This document shows positions 46,568 to 57,866 of a stretch of DNA of 64,000 nucleotides, piece after piece. The position numbers were made by a program, and so were the translations under genes. Numbering within the stretch: the stretch's first letter is position 1; every line of letters starts with the position of its first letter. The DNA is from Gamarada debralockiae. Its lineage: Eukaryota > Ascomycota > Leotiomycetes > Helotiales > Hyphodiscaceae. The DNA is taken from NCBI GenBank assembly GCA_002803225.1, contig NXFV01000810.1:1-64000 (forward strand), in the 5' to 3' direction. The notes beneath the pieces were generated by a model. It was given only the letters and a program-made list of their open reading frames with translations. It had not been told where the DNA came from and did not search any database.

Positions 46568-49500
46568 CGTGGTGATTTCTGGCGGTGGTGGGGAAGAAGC
46601 GAAGTTCGGATGAGATGGAGGTGGCGGTGAAGCGATGAAAATAGATAGGAATCGCCGACAATCGCGACGATTTGAAAAGTATTGTAATATGGGCGTACGA
46701 ATGTCTGAATCACTGACTGTGATCGAGTGATTCAAGTAGAATAGATTTTTGGTGTAATGACAAATATATGTCTCTCCTGCAAAGAAAGGAGGACAAAGGT
46801 GGTGAGTTGTAAGAAGTACCGTTGGCAGGTATGAGGTGAGATCGTCCGCGATAGTGAACGGGCCTTCCCACTTCTTATCCCACGAGCCTCTCCTGTGCTC
46901 CTGGCAGCGGATAGCACGAGCTTCCCTCGTACCACCCCGAAGAGTCAAGTGAATGTCAAATCAGAGCATGGTCCAACCTAACCCATGCAGACCATGCAGG
47001 TAAGGAAAGGCCAGGGAAAACGGGAAAAGCAAGGCGGGTGCGGATGCAAGCGATAGCCTTGGATCATTTGGATCTGGTGGACTGTTGTGGACCTCCTGAG
47101 CTCCTGTCGCACTTCTCCTGGGCTGGTCAGAGCGGTCTCTGTGATCTCTCTTTGGCTTCAGTGGCTCTCTCGTGCTGCCTTCCCGCTCCACTTTGGATCA
47201 AGTTGGGCATCTATGGAGTCTTTGGGATGCTTGTTGCGACGAAGTGCGCCGATAGGTTGTTGACGAACTCTTGCATGACAAGTGTCCGGGGCCAAGTTTG
47301 TTTCCGCAACTCTGAGTGATGATTGGAGTCGTCAACCGGCCTTCCGCTAGAAGGAGTCATGGTTTTGAGGGGCTGATAGGCTGCGGATCCAGGTGCTCGT
47401 AACAGGTAACGAAAGCCAATCGTAGACTTGAGGCAATCCTTTCCAGTACGGGCACTGTACTGGCCCTTCAGTGTCTCAACACTCCGATTTCAGCGATAAC
47501 CCTCGATTAGGGTTGAAAGGGGGGAAGTAGTCCTGGGACTTCCTTGTCAACGCGTCTTCTACTCCATCTCGTATCCTCTCGGAGGATTCCTTGGAGATCT
47601 TGTTTATTTTTATTTATTTGCTCTTTTGGGTGAAAAGTTTCTTTCACGATCAGGTGTCATTTCATGGAGAAATGAAAATTCAAAAAAATGCTGTCATCAT
47701 TGAACCCGCGCTCCCATTGTCTCATTGGAAAATGCTCTGCCCCCCAATATCCGTCCATAAGCACTGCGGCCTCAAACCGCGCTGAAGCCCTAAATGACAG
47801 GTGATGGCCCACGAATGAAAATTGCGATAGCGTTCAAAAGGTACCTAAACAATATCGTCTCCGTGCCCAACCGTTAGGGCAAGCTGATTATTGGTGATAG
47901 ATGATTCTGCTGCTGCGCAGCTTCTTCAGCCTGCAGCAGCAGCACGGCTTGTACATGCCCCCTCATGTCTCGTCTCCCACTTACTGGGGACGGCAGCGGG
48001 ACATGGCGACAGCCTTCCCGATTGGGGAAAGTTCTCGATCCTGGTTGGATACCTTAAATTCTCGTACAATTCGAGAGCTAAACCAAGTCGAACCTTTCGT
48101 TGCACCTTCATCCAATTGCCGATGTTCAAATGCCCAGAATCGATAAGGTCGATCGAAGAGGATTGATGCGCGTATCACGTCGTTTAATTTCTTGAGTCGC
48201 GATATAACAGTAAATAATGATGCAAACCGCGATAATCCAGGCACACATCGCGAACATTTTGGGCAGGGGAACGCGGTGTGGCAGACCACAACCGAGGCCT
48301 TCCAGAACATCGATAAACAAGGAGAAGAGCGGTCAACCCTGTTCGCTGCTTAAGCTACGACTCACACAGTGGAGCAGCAATTGCAAAGATTTTCCGGATC
48401 CTCTGCGCTAAGTGGCTGCTGCCATCCCAATTACCTGTTCGGGCGAGAATCCTAATTCCAAAACACAGCAAACCCTACTGTCACTGTCAGCCTGCCTCAT
48501 ACTCTCCGTGAACCGGCTTAGCACAGGTACTTCACCGCCAGGCTCTGTTACGGTCAGAGTAAAAGTCCCGATTGTAACTGTTTTTCGTGATCGGCAAGGA
48601 AGCAATCAATCTCATAATGGGGTTTGTCCGTCAAGTTGTTGGTTCCCCGGGTCGCGAGCGAAAGCTGCCTCCGTTTGTTCCTTTGTATGACGCCAGCCAG
48701 ACCTATACAATAGCCCTTATATCAACAAACCGTTGGCGTTTGCAAATAATAGCCGGCAGGATACATCGGCAGTCGGGAGTGGTCTGCATTTTGTCCCACC
48801 ACATCTGTGTCCTGCAGCGATCTCGTGCTACGCTGCGGTACGGAAAGCTGCATTACGGCGACGCTTACTCTCGTCACACTGTTCCGTATCAAGTGATCTA
48901 TCTTTATCGCAGCTGGCAGGGGAAATTGAAGATGCTGTTTCGGTGATGCTGTCATAGTCTTCCCTGTGTCGGGCCTATGGATGAGCGGTGTAGATGACCA
49001 GGAATCCCTTTCCGATTCCACTAGGGGTATGTGTTGATCCCAATATAGACCTTCCATCAAGTATTGAATTGTGGCGGTGACGACACTCGTGAAAGTCCAA
49101 TGGATTAGATCCTGAATAAATCCTTTGAAACACGACTCCCAGCCTCTTTCGACACGATGATCCGACTCATTTAGACGGTGACCAGCCTTTCTCGACTTTC
49201 GAAGAATGGTCTTAGGCAACAAACGAAGTCCCTCACCGCGAAATAGCATCACAACAACAATTGACACAGGGAAGGTCCTGCATGAGATTGTGGATCAATT
49301 TGAGTCATCGGCAGTTGAGAATGGAAAAGGGTTGGAAAAAGAGCTCACCGCAACGAAGTCCAAGTAAACAGTGAAATATGGTAAAGGGTGTTTTCAAATT
49401 AGATAGAGACACCAAGTAGACTGCAATAATTATTCTATTCTTTCTAATTTTCCATGCGCAGCAATTGAATTCGTTCAGAGCGAAGCTCTCCAGGCATTAA

Positions 49501-49690
49501 GTCCGGGTATTCCACAAGCGCCAGCCTATGCGATGCAAAGAACCATAACTCCTATTATGGCTCATATAGAGCACGACCAGACGCCAAAGAGAGAAATTTT
49601 CATAACAGAGAAATGTCGATCGATTCTGCCCGATCACAAATCTCAATCCCATATAGAGATGATAAATGGATCAAAAGCAGAGTTCATAGT
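46568..49690. other. Long intergenic region
   Basis: The first 400 bp are upstream of the bZIP gene. Minus-strand frames at 48126-48320 (one hydrophobic stretch, MFAMCAWIIAVCIIIYCYIA) and 48722-49267 (181 codons, non-ATG start) lack family resemblance and splice support, so neither is called. Nothing else recognised. Confidence 0.4.
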
Positions 49691-51338
49691 TCATGAGAAC
49701 TGAACGTAATCCCGTTGCATAGGAACATCGGAATCCGTCGTTGCGCCATCATCGCCAAAGAACTCCTCATCCAGATCATCGGAGTCAACATCATCGCTAT
49801 CGATCTCCTCATCATCCTCGTCACTCGAGATATCACTGCTCTCCTCCTCCACAGTGTTTCGCATAACGCTTGCTTTGTGCCGATGGGGTAGCTTGCATCC
49901 TTTCGTAGTACATTTACCTGTATTGCTGAAGTCAGGGCATTCATGAACATGTCGTTCTTCACAGTTTGCTCCTTTCTCGCAATAGCCATAGATTCCGAAA
50001 GGTCGACAGACAGGGGCAGAAGGTGAAACTCGTACATGGGCGTAGTGGCAATTCGCATTCGAACAATTGCCTCTTGTGAAATGCAAGCAGGCCGGTGTTC
50101 GTTCAGGGGTGAGCTCATGTGAGAGGTCACATGAATCTCCACTTGGACATGACCCCTTTTGAAGAAATTCTTTGCATACTGCAACCTTTGATGGATCGTG
50201 AATATATCGACATCTGGGACCCTTGGAACAGGAACCTAAAAGTCGTTGTGTTAGCTGAAACCCAGTATGTCCTCCTCTTTCGTGAAATGGTTCGAAAGAT
50301 GCATTGGAATGAAAGGAGCTACCAGTTGTGCTGAACGCCTTGCAGGGTTCGTTAATCTTTTTGACGACCCCAGTTTTCCTAGTATCAAAAGAGTCAGTCT
50401 TATCCCAATATGCGATGGCATCCATGCCGGGTTTGTAGAGTGGTCGATCGTACCGATGGGCCTTAATGATACCAGAGCGATACATATTTCCGTTTTTGGT
50501 TCGATAAAATCTAACACCTCCGACCACTGCCATTTTCGGTGTAGACTTTGCAGCATTAAGATCACCTGTACCCGGTGAGCCTGTTTGGATTCCCGGATGC
50601 CCCTGTTCGGAGCTCTCACCAGAAACTTTGGCTAGTTTGCTGCCATTCTTAGTGACTCGGAATCGGATTCCCTGGACATCTATTTCGTAATTGGCCGCCG
50701 GGTGAGTTGCTGGACCAGCGATGCTAATGTTCCCGCCAACTAAACGTTGGATATGCTTCTGCAATTTTGCCTTTTCGCGTTCATCTCTCTGCTTCAATTT
50801 CTGCTTCCGTGTCTCCTCCATAGCCTTAGCCCGGGTTTGGGTATCCTTTTCGTAAATCGACGTATTGATCAATTGAAGATGACGACCAGTCTTTGCCACC
50901 CAGCCTGGTGCAGAGCCAGAGGTGGCTACAGTATCATCACGGGCAGGAGGGATATTTTCGGTCAGTGTTGCCGACGTGGGATTATTTCCATTCAATACAA
51001 GCGATCGGTTTCGATGAACTGGAGCTACTCGGCCTCCTCGTATATAACCTCTTGAAGAGTATCCGCCACGGTTTGATCTCCATCCTTGAGAATAATCTTT
51101 GTTCCAGTCAGTGGCGCGTTTGTTGGTTTCGATGAATGATCGCATACTTCCGCGAGAGTTGAGGCTCGATGATAGTGGCATGTATTGTGCTTGATGATCT
51201 GAAGGTTGCCCATTCTTGTGTCGATTGATTTGACCTAGTAGAAGAGTCAGGAAGATGCGGTTGGATGCAAACAGAGCGTGGCAACTTACCAGCGAGCTGG
51301 CTGATCTTGAGCAGCATCTCTTGTTCCTCAGACGCCAT
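49691..51338 (-). CDS. Five-finger CCCH zinc-finger protein (ZC3H3/Lee1-like)
   Basis: Exons 51338-51290, 51234-50323 and 50235-49691 give 501 residues. The N-terminal half is basic, Arg/Gly- and Gln/Lys-rich with a helical stretch (KAMEETRKQKLKQRDE). Five CCCH fingers follow in tandem, the first reading CKAFSTTGSC then SKGPRCRYIHDPSKVAVC, with the HDP-x-KVAVC linker typical of ZC3H3. The tail is strongly acidic (Asp/Glu/Ser). ZC3H3-type proteins link polyadenylation to nuclear export; the yeast relative is Lee1. The second intron (50236-50322, 87 nt) is multiple-of-three and stop-free: if retained, it inserts 29 residues inside finger 1. Confidence 0.85.
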
Positions 51339-51670
51339 GATAGATGATTCCTGTTTGTTAGCTTAAGTGTTGATGTGACAATATTACTTTGTGGTTCAGA
51401 GTGCTTGTAGTTGTGTTACGAAGATGGAGTTAGAAGAAGGGAAAGATGTTTGCTTATGAAGTTGTGAAAGTGAACTTGATGACACAGCGCTAGTGTATTA
51501 TTAGCGCGTCCCGCCTTTTAATCCTGGTCACACAAGGCCGCCTCAAGGCAGCTTCAAATTTATCTTTGAGAACGGCAAATACAACAAAGAAACACACTTT
51601 TGCAGGATCGCACACTGCATCCCACAGTTTCTGTATGGAGTTCCTTCGATAATACTGCATCACCGGGACA

Positions 51671-52961
51671 ATGGCAGATACTGTGATCAAGCCGGATCCT
51701 GATGCGAAGGGCGCGTCGCCTGGCGCTTTCGGTGCCGATGATGATATCTACGAAGACGCAGGAGACCTCGAATTCAACACAAATCCCGCCTGGCAGACGT
51801 TATATCTTGCGCGCGTTCCTAAGGGTGTCTGGGAAGCATGGTCCAAGCTCGACGACGATGCGGAGATCGAACTTGGAACCATCAGATCAACGACTGTGAT
51901 CAAGCCAGATGGCACTGCCGAAGTATGGCAACTTCCCCTTTCTGGGAGAGCATCATGCTAATTACGATCGTAGCCAAAACTCTCTATGCTACTTAGATCT
52001 GACCTCGCAACCCACCAAGGCATCGCGAAAGAATACGTCTTAAATGTAATAGATGACAACGCAGCATTCAAAGATCCCTCAGATACCAGACAAACCAAGA
52101 ACACATTTGTCTTCACGGAGCAGGACCTACCAGGATACAAGTCGAAGTCAAGACAGAAGTTCGAGGCTGCGACTGCCAATATGCCAGCCAGACTCACGCG
52201 ACCAAAGCTAGAGAAGAACAAGGCTCCCTACGACCCCAACAAGAAATTCACTCCCTTCGCCCGGAAGCCAGTCCCAAGTAAGTTGAATTGTTTCCCTTCA
52301 TAGTGCAGAACTGACTGGTGCATAAATAGAACGCACAGTTCTGGCTGGAAGGGTTAAGCATGAGATAAATGCTGTGGAAGTGGATAACGAAGAGTCAAGA
52401 AGACTACTCGAATTAAGAACACTCGAATCCTTACGCCCCAAGCTCAGCACAAAATTCGTAAACAAAGACTTATCTACCCTTGACCAAGGCCTCATTCTAC
52501 CTGGTACAATGGGTGCAATGAAGACATTCGGCAATTTCATCGTAAGACTCTCCTTACCTCTCTCCTACACCATACTAACACAGTCGCAGAAAACCAAAGG
52601 CACAGGAGCAGGTGGTCGACCTCAACTCAGCAAAGCCGCACGCATGCCTCAAAACGAGCTTCTGGACAAGATATTCGCCTGTTTCCGTCGGTACAACTAC
52701 TGGTCTATGAAAGCCTTACGCGCCGAACTCCAACAACCCGAAGCCTATCTCCGCGAAACGCTCGAAAAAGTTGCCGTCTTGGCAAAGAGTGGGAGATTTG
52801 CAACGCAGTGGAGTCTGAAGCCTGAGAATAAGCTTTCGGAATATGTAGAGGGCGAGACGGTAGCTCCTGCGGGCGAGATTGAAGACGACGACTCGGATAC
52901 GAATATGGATGACGAGGATGAAGACGAAGATGTTAAGTTTGAGGATGTTGGCATGTCTTAG
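51671..52961 (+). CDS. TFG2: General transcription factor TFIIF subunit beta
   Basis: Four exons, 51671-51922, 51974-52277, 52330-52541 and 52590-52961, encode 379 residues. Joins keep phase; the first intron has a GTATGG donor and GCTAAT branch site. The N-terminal dimerisation domain (about 30-110) contains WQTLYLARVPKGVWEAWSKL and MLLRSDLATHQGIAKEY. A linker with TFTEQDL-type sequence follows. The C-terminal winged-helix domain (about 265-345) reads ARMPQNELLDKIFACFRRY and YWSMKALRAELQQPEAYLRE. The tail is very acidic. TFIIF escorts RNA polymerase II into the pre-initiation complex. The start is 333 bp from the divergent CCCH gene. Confidence 0.93.
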
Positions 52962-53493
52962 ATTTGATGATATTGGATGGAGATTTGCATGCATGGCGTT
53001 TGGGATGGGATATTGTGGGTGGGCTTTGCATTCGCCGGTGTTTTTACGTATACATAAGTGCAAGGTTGGCAATGAATCAACTCCGGACAGGCACTTAATC
53101 GATCATAGGATAGAGAATGGAAATCATTTAATGAACCAAGTGTATACGTACTTGCTGATGTCGTTCAAGTTTTTCATTTGCGTGGTGTTTCATTACAAAA
53201 AGCCTGCAGCTTAAATATGCCCAGTGCTTCGCCGCCAGCTTCCGACTGCAAACATTTTCAGCCTGATCTATCCTGCAGTCCATTCTTCAGCCCCACTTTA
53301 CTGCGCATCGATTCTTACGGCCCAATTTACGACGTGCAACAAAATCCTCATCCCTCTTTTGCAGGTTCTTTGAATGCATGCACGACACGTGGACCATCTC
53401 TCGCTTCCAGCATCGGCAGCCCCTTTCCCCTTTCCCCGCCATATCAGCTCCCCTCCTTTCCCTATCCCCTCCCCACCGCCTTAAAACCTCTCC
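52962..53493. other. Intergenic region between convergent genes
   Basis: No gene recognised; the 3' ends of TFIIF beta and the F-box gene. Confidence 0.5.
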
Positions 53494-54857
53494 CTACACC
53501 ATACCCATAAACCTCCCCACCTCCTCCCTCGTTCCCTGCACAGCCCAGGAGGCATCCTTCTGCATCCCACTCTCCCTGAAATCGACCTTCACCAACTTCT
53601 CGGGTCCCTGCACTCCACATAACGTCTTTACCCTCGCCGTCGTCAACCAAAGACAATTCCGTGCCTTGAAACTCTCCAAGCTATCAATCTTGATGAGATG
53701 GGAGACTACGAAATCGGCGTAGACTGGTGAAAGTTCCGAACTGGCCCATGTCCAGGATTTCGGGACGTCGGAGACGAAGAGGAGGTTGGTCGTGGCGGTG
53801 GGGACGTATTGGTAAGATGGGGAGAGGAGAAAGTCGGAGGCTAGTTGGAGGCGGGAGAGGTTTATTTTTCTGTAGAAATGTGTTAGTTGCTGTTGCTCAA
53901 GAATAGATTGAGAAGTGGGTGAGAAGATTGGTAGGACTTCAGCTACTGAGTCTGGTCCAGCAGCCGATAACTCTCGAGCAGCGGATTTGCCCCCTCAATC
54001 CGATCACATGACCCAAAGAAAAGGGGAACTCACCGAATCCTCTTACAAGCAGCAAGAACATGACACAAACCCCCAATCGGCACATCCCTCGTGCGATGAA
54101 AACTCTTCAAATACGGACTCGGAGCGGGATGACTGCTCATCCCACCCCTCCCTAGCATCAACATCCGATCCCGCCCATAATACTCATCATTATGTCTATA
54201 CTTAAACTCCCTCCATCCTGCCATAGGCATGACCTCGCCCTGCTCATCCAAATTCTCTTTAGCAAAATAACTCAAATCTAGCACCCTGACCATCTCAGCA
54301 TAATATGGTTTGTGAGAGACAGTATAAGCGAATTGCGCGTACCGGTAAGTGGAGGCGAAATGAGGAGCGGTGTAGAGGTAGGAGGCTGCAAGTTCGATGA
54401 AATTTGAGTTGGTGAGGAGAAGGGCGTAGAGAGCGCGTTGGGAGAGATGCTGAATGATGGAATCGAGGACTTCGACAGGGAGGCTGACGAGGGTGGGCGT
54501 ATGGCCGGTGGTTTTGCGGATTCGGGAGATCATGCTGGACGTATATGATTTTACTGATGCGGAGGAAGAGGAATTCCTTCTTCTTCGGATGGTGTTTGGC
54601 TCAGTCTTTAATCTGACTGGAACGATTGGAGGGATCAGAGAGCGGATGTTTTGTCTGAAAACAGTAACTGGCTTTTTAACTTCCTCTCTGGCGTTCTCTT
54701 CGACCGGTAGAAGTGAGTGTGCAGTCTCTCTCGGTTGGTTGGGTGCGTTTCCGTCGATCTGAGAAAGGATAGAACTGTGGAGTGGCTTGGGAGACCCTCC
54801 CAATAGGAAGTGATGGTGTGAGAAAGCAAGACCGTTTGATCTTTGCTGAAGACGCAA
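53494..54857 (-). CDS. F-box protein
   Basis: Two exons are supported: 54857-54034 and 53869-53494, joined across a 164-nt intron (GTGAGT donor, CTAACACATTTCTACAG end). The F-box is SLPVEVLDSIIQHLSQRALYALLLTNSNF, preceded by a basic Ser-rich N-terminal region. The C-terminal part has Leu-rich strands (VRVLDLSYF, LVKVDF) of leucine-rich-repeat type, probably for substrate binding in an SCF ubiquitin ligase. The frame continues upstream of 54857 to a TAG near 54955 without an ATG, so a 5' exon is missing from this model; the true start lies upstream, perhaps near 55369. Confidence 0.7.
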
Positions 54858-56642
54858 GATATCTGAGTCTTTTCTTCTTCTAGGCCTATTATCACCGTTA
54901 GTCAGGTGTTCAAGAAGGATCGGAGAGAATGGAGAGTACTAAAATTTGCCCACATCTTGAAGGTTGTAGAAACAAATTGGCCGGAAATGTCGGGGACTGG
55001 TGACGATAACTTCGAACGTTCACTTCAATGCAGACTTAAGGTGGCAAAAGATATCAAAGAGAGACAAACTCAAATTAAAAGAAAACCACCCTCTCAAAAC
55101 TCAAACTACAACACTGACCTCTAAATCTAAGTTCATGAACCAAAATGCCTCATACGTCCACAAAAGTAGTCTTATCCAGAATCAAGAAATGAAAGAAGAG
55201 TAGGTCCCTGCAAGTAGGCAACCTTTGGAATCGAGTAGTGAGCTGTGAGTGGAGGAAATGCGCCTCGCATGCAGGATATATATGTAGGTGTCAGGTAGCT
55301 GGAATACTCTCTATCTTTTCCCACTCTCCGATACTTTCGTGCGGTTCTCGGGTTGATCCAATGAGACATGATGGTTTGTCAGATGGGTGAAGCCGAGCCA
55401 GAGGGCTGGAGTTTCAAAGCAAAGAATTTTTTTCTTTTTACCCTAGTCTTGGGTCCTAAAGGAGTTTGGACTCTTTGGTATAAGTTTAAGGCACAATTTT
55501 GCTTCCAACAGCGAATTCTGGTTCGGCAGGTCGATTTCAAGGAGGTCGTGTACAAACCAAAAACGACATCACGTCCCCGTTTTTCAGGGTCCACGGCCGC
55601 TAAAATTCCAACCGGGGCGGTCCCAAGAACTGTCAACTCACCCCCCTCCCCTCTTTGGTTTAAAGGTTAAATTTTTCTACTAGGTTCTATAAAAAAATAT
55701 TTAACCTTTGACTGGGGGAAGGAGAGTAACTCTGCCTCTCATCTGCATGAACTCGACGTCGAGCTGCAATGTCACTAAAATCACCTAAGAAAGAAGAAAA
55801 TAATAGACGGATTTATCGTAATGTCAAGAAGTGAACAAGTTCGGGCGTAATTCGCATGCTGCAGGTGTCTCGCAACGCTTCCAGCAGACCAACGGCACGG
55901 CAAGCACACGACTCAAATCGAAATAATTGAGGGTTATCGCGTGAGATAGTAAACGCCCCGGATGTCAAACTGACATCCACGAGACGCGGGGTTGCATCCC
56001 TTTCTGAATCAATACTTTTGATGTCGTACAGTCATCAACCTCGAAAGTTCAGCTGAGCTTCTGATGCCGTACGACTTAGAGTGCCCGACGGGCGGTTGTC
56101 GCCATCCACCCCCGTAAACGAGACATCCGAACGTGGGGTTCAGCTTATCAGCTGATGAGGGGCAGTTGTATCGGAAGCGCCGAATGCGGCTTCTAATCTG
56201 GATAATGTGAAGTTTGGTTGCGAGGTGGGTCAGCAGTCCTAGTTCCGTACACAGCCTTGATCCGATGTTTGGTTCAGATGAAGCTTTTAGTAGACCTGTC
56301 TGGATGCACGTGGAGACGAGGTTATAGGTATACAGCGAGGTTGTGATAATTTCTACAGTTTTGAAAGAAAGGTACCACTGTTGAGAGAGCGGGCGAGATC
56401 TAAGATAGTGAGGTCGAGAAGGTACAACTGATGTCGAATGGGTAGCACCTTCCAAAATCAGAACGAGGCGTTCAGCTGAAATCTTGACTGGTCCTTTTCT
56501 CAAGTGACTCAAGAGCCTTGCGGAAAGACTTACTATCCGCAAAATGAAAAGCAAAAATCTGTGATGAGACCAAATACCAGGAACCTGCTCAAGTCTAAAG
56601 CTGCGACTCCAGATTTCTGTTGGTCTGGGGTGACCGGTGAAG
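54858..56642. other. Intergenic region
   Basis: It probably contains the first exon of the F-box gene; a short ATG-started minus frame lies at 55172-55369. The rest holds no recognised gene. A poly-T/A-rich tract lies near 55670-55700. Confidence 0.35.
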
Positions 56643-57630
56643 ATGTCTTCATCAAAGCCATCAATTCGCCCTGCAACAGAAGCAGATCTCCCAGCCATAC
56701 TGTCACTACTCCTAACCTCTTTCCGCCAATTCTCGCTCTTCTCCTTCTTGTACTCTCCTTTGGATACGAACAAAGATGCTGCCTTTGATACTATTTGGGT
56801 ATGGCGACGTCGGCTCTTGCTCGGTTTGCTCGATCCCTCAGTATCAACCATCATAGCAGAATTGAACGAAGATATTCCTGCAACTTTGGTCAAGCCCGAG
56901 AGACTTGAGAATGGAAGGGCAAGCGGAGTCTCAATGGTCGAGGAAAGCTGGAGGATGTTGGAGTGGGTTGAGACGAGAGGGGCGCTGAGCCAGAAGAGTA
57001 CGGCTGACAAGGGAAAGATGATGGTAGGATTTGCAATCTGGAAGGTCAGGGTGGGCGAGAAGACCGAGCAAAAAAACTCTATCCAAGAGAATAGGGGCTG
57101 GATTGCTAGTTTGAGAAGTAAAGACGTTCTGTTGTTCATAGCGAATTCCGTGCTGTGCATCGAAGTTTGAATGCTGATATATGCCAATAGCCGCTGTCAT
57201 CAACGCCGAAATATGGCTCTGGAATAAGGTATGGACACGCAAAGATCAAAACCTGGAAGCGTATGCGGCTTATCTTGAAGCAGAAGAAGAACTGAGTGAA
57301 AAGTAGGTATTACTTCCCTGGAAGTTGGAGTTTGAGCTGATGTGTATTCACTATTTCAGGTATTATGCCGACGCATGTTACTATCTCGACAATGCATGCG
57401 TTGACTTCCGGTACCAAAGGCTTGGGATCGGCTCTTGTCTCGTGAAATGGGGACTTGCGAAGGCTCGGAACAAAGGGCTTCCAGCTCAAACGGAAGCTGG
57501 GCCCATGGGTTTGGGCATGTATTTGAAGCTGGGGTTTCAGCGGATTGGGACTTGGAGAGTGCCCACGAAGAATGGGGAAGAGGAGTTTATGGAGTTTCCG
57601 GTGCTGAAGTTAGCAGTGACTGCAGAGTGA
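56643..57630 (+). CDS. GNAT-family N-acetyltransferase
   Basis: Exons 56643-57117, 57191-57302 and 57360-57630 give 285 residues. The introns have GTAAAG and GTAGGT donors and GCTGAT branch sites; all phases match. The N-terminus (SIRPATEADLPAILSLL) is the usual GNAT first strand and helix. The acetyl-CoA pyrophosphate-binding motif QRLGIG is at 215-220 (Q/R-x-x-G-x-G), preceded by strand YYLDNACVDFRY and followed by the helix SCLVKWGL. Motif B (LGMYLKLGFQRIG) is at about 245. The acceptor substrate is unknown. A 392-codon frame runs on the opposite strand (56009-57187) but has no family match and is taken as a shadow. Confidence 0.88.
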
Positions 57631-57866
57631 AAGACGCTGAGATACCTGAATGAGAAGGGGTGATCGTGTGAATTGTCTTGTTGAAGACAGACGTCGATTT
57701 GATTAAAGGCCTAAATAACGCCGGTAGCCGATTAAAATAGGGCAACGAAACTCTCCGCCCGGATCCAAGAGTGTCCACACGCCTTTGTCCCAATCTTTTT
57801 TTTTCGCTCCACTGGTTGAACGCCATTCTGGCCAAGGAAATTCAAATGTGTGATCCAGACCTCGCA

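Noticed and set aside
48722..49267. 181-codon minus-strand frame
   Set aside because: It starts at a non-ATG codon, has no family resemblance and no splice support.
56009..57187. 392-codon open frame antisense to the acetyltransferase gene
   Set aside because: It has no recognisable domain, and the opposite strand carries a clear GNAT protein with proper introns; long antisense frames arise by chance over coding DNA.
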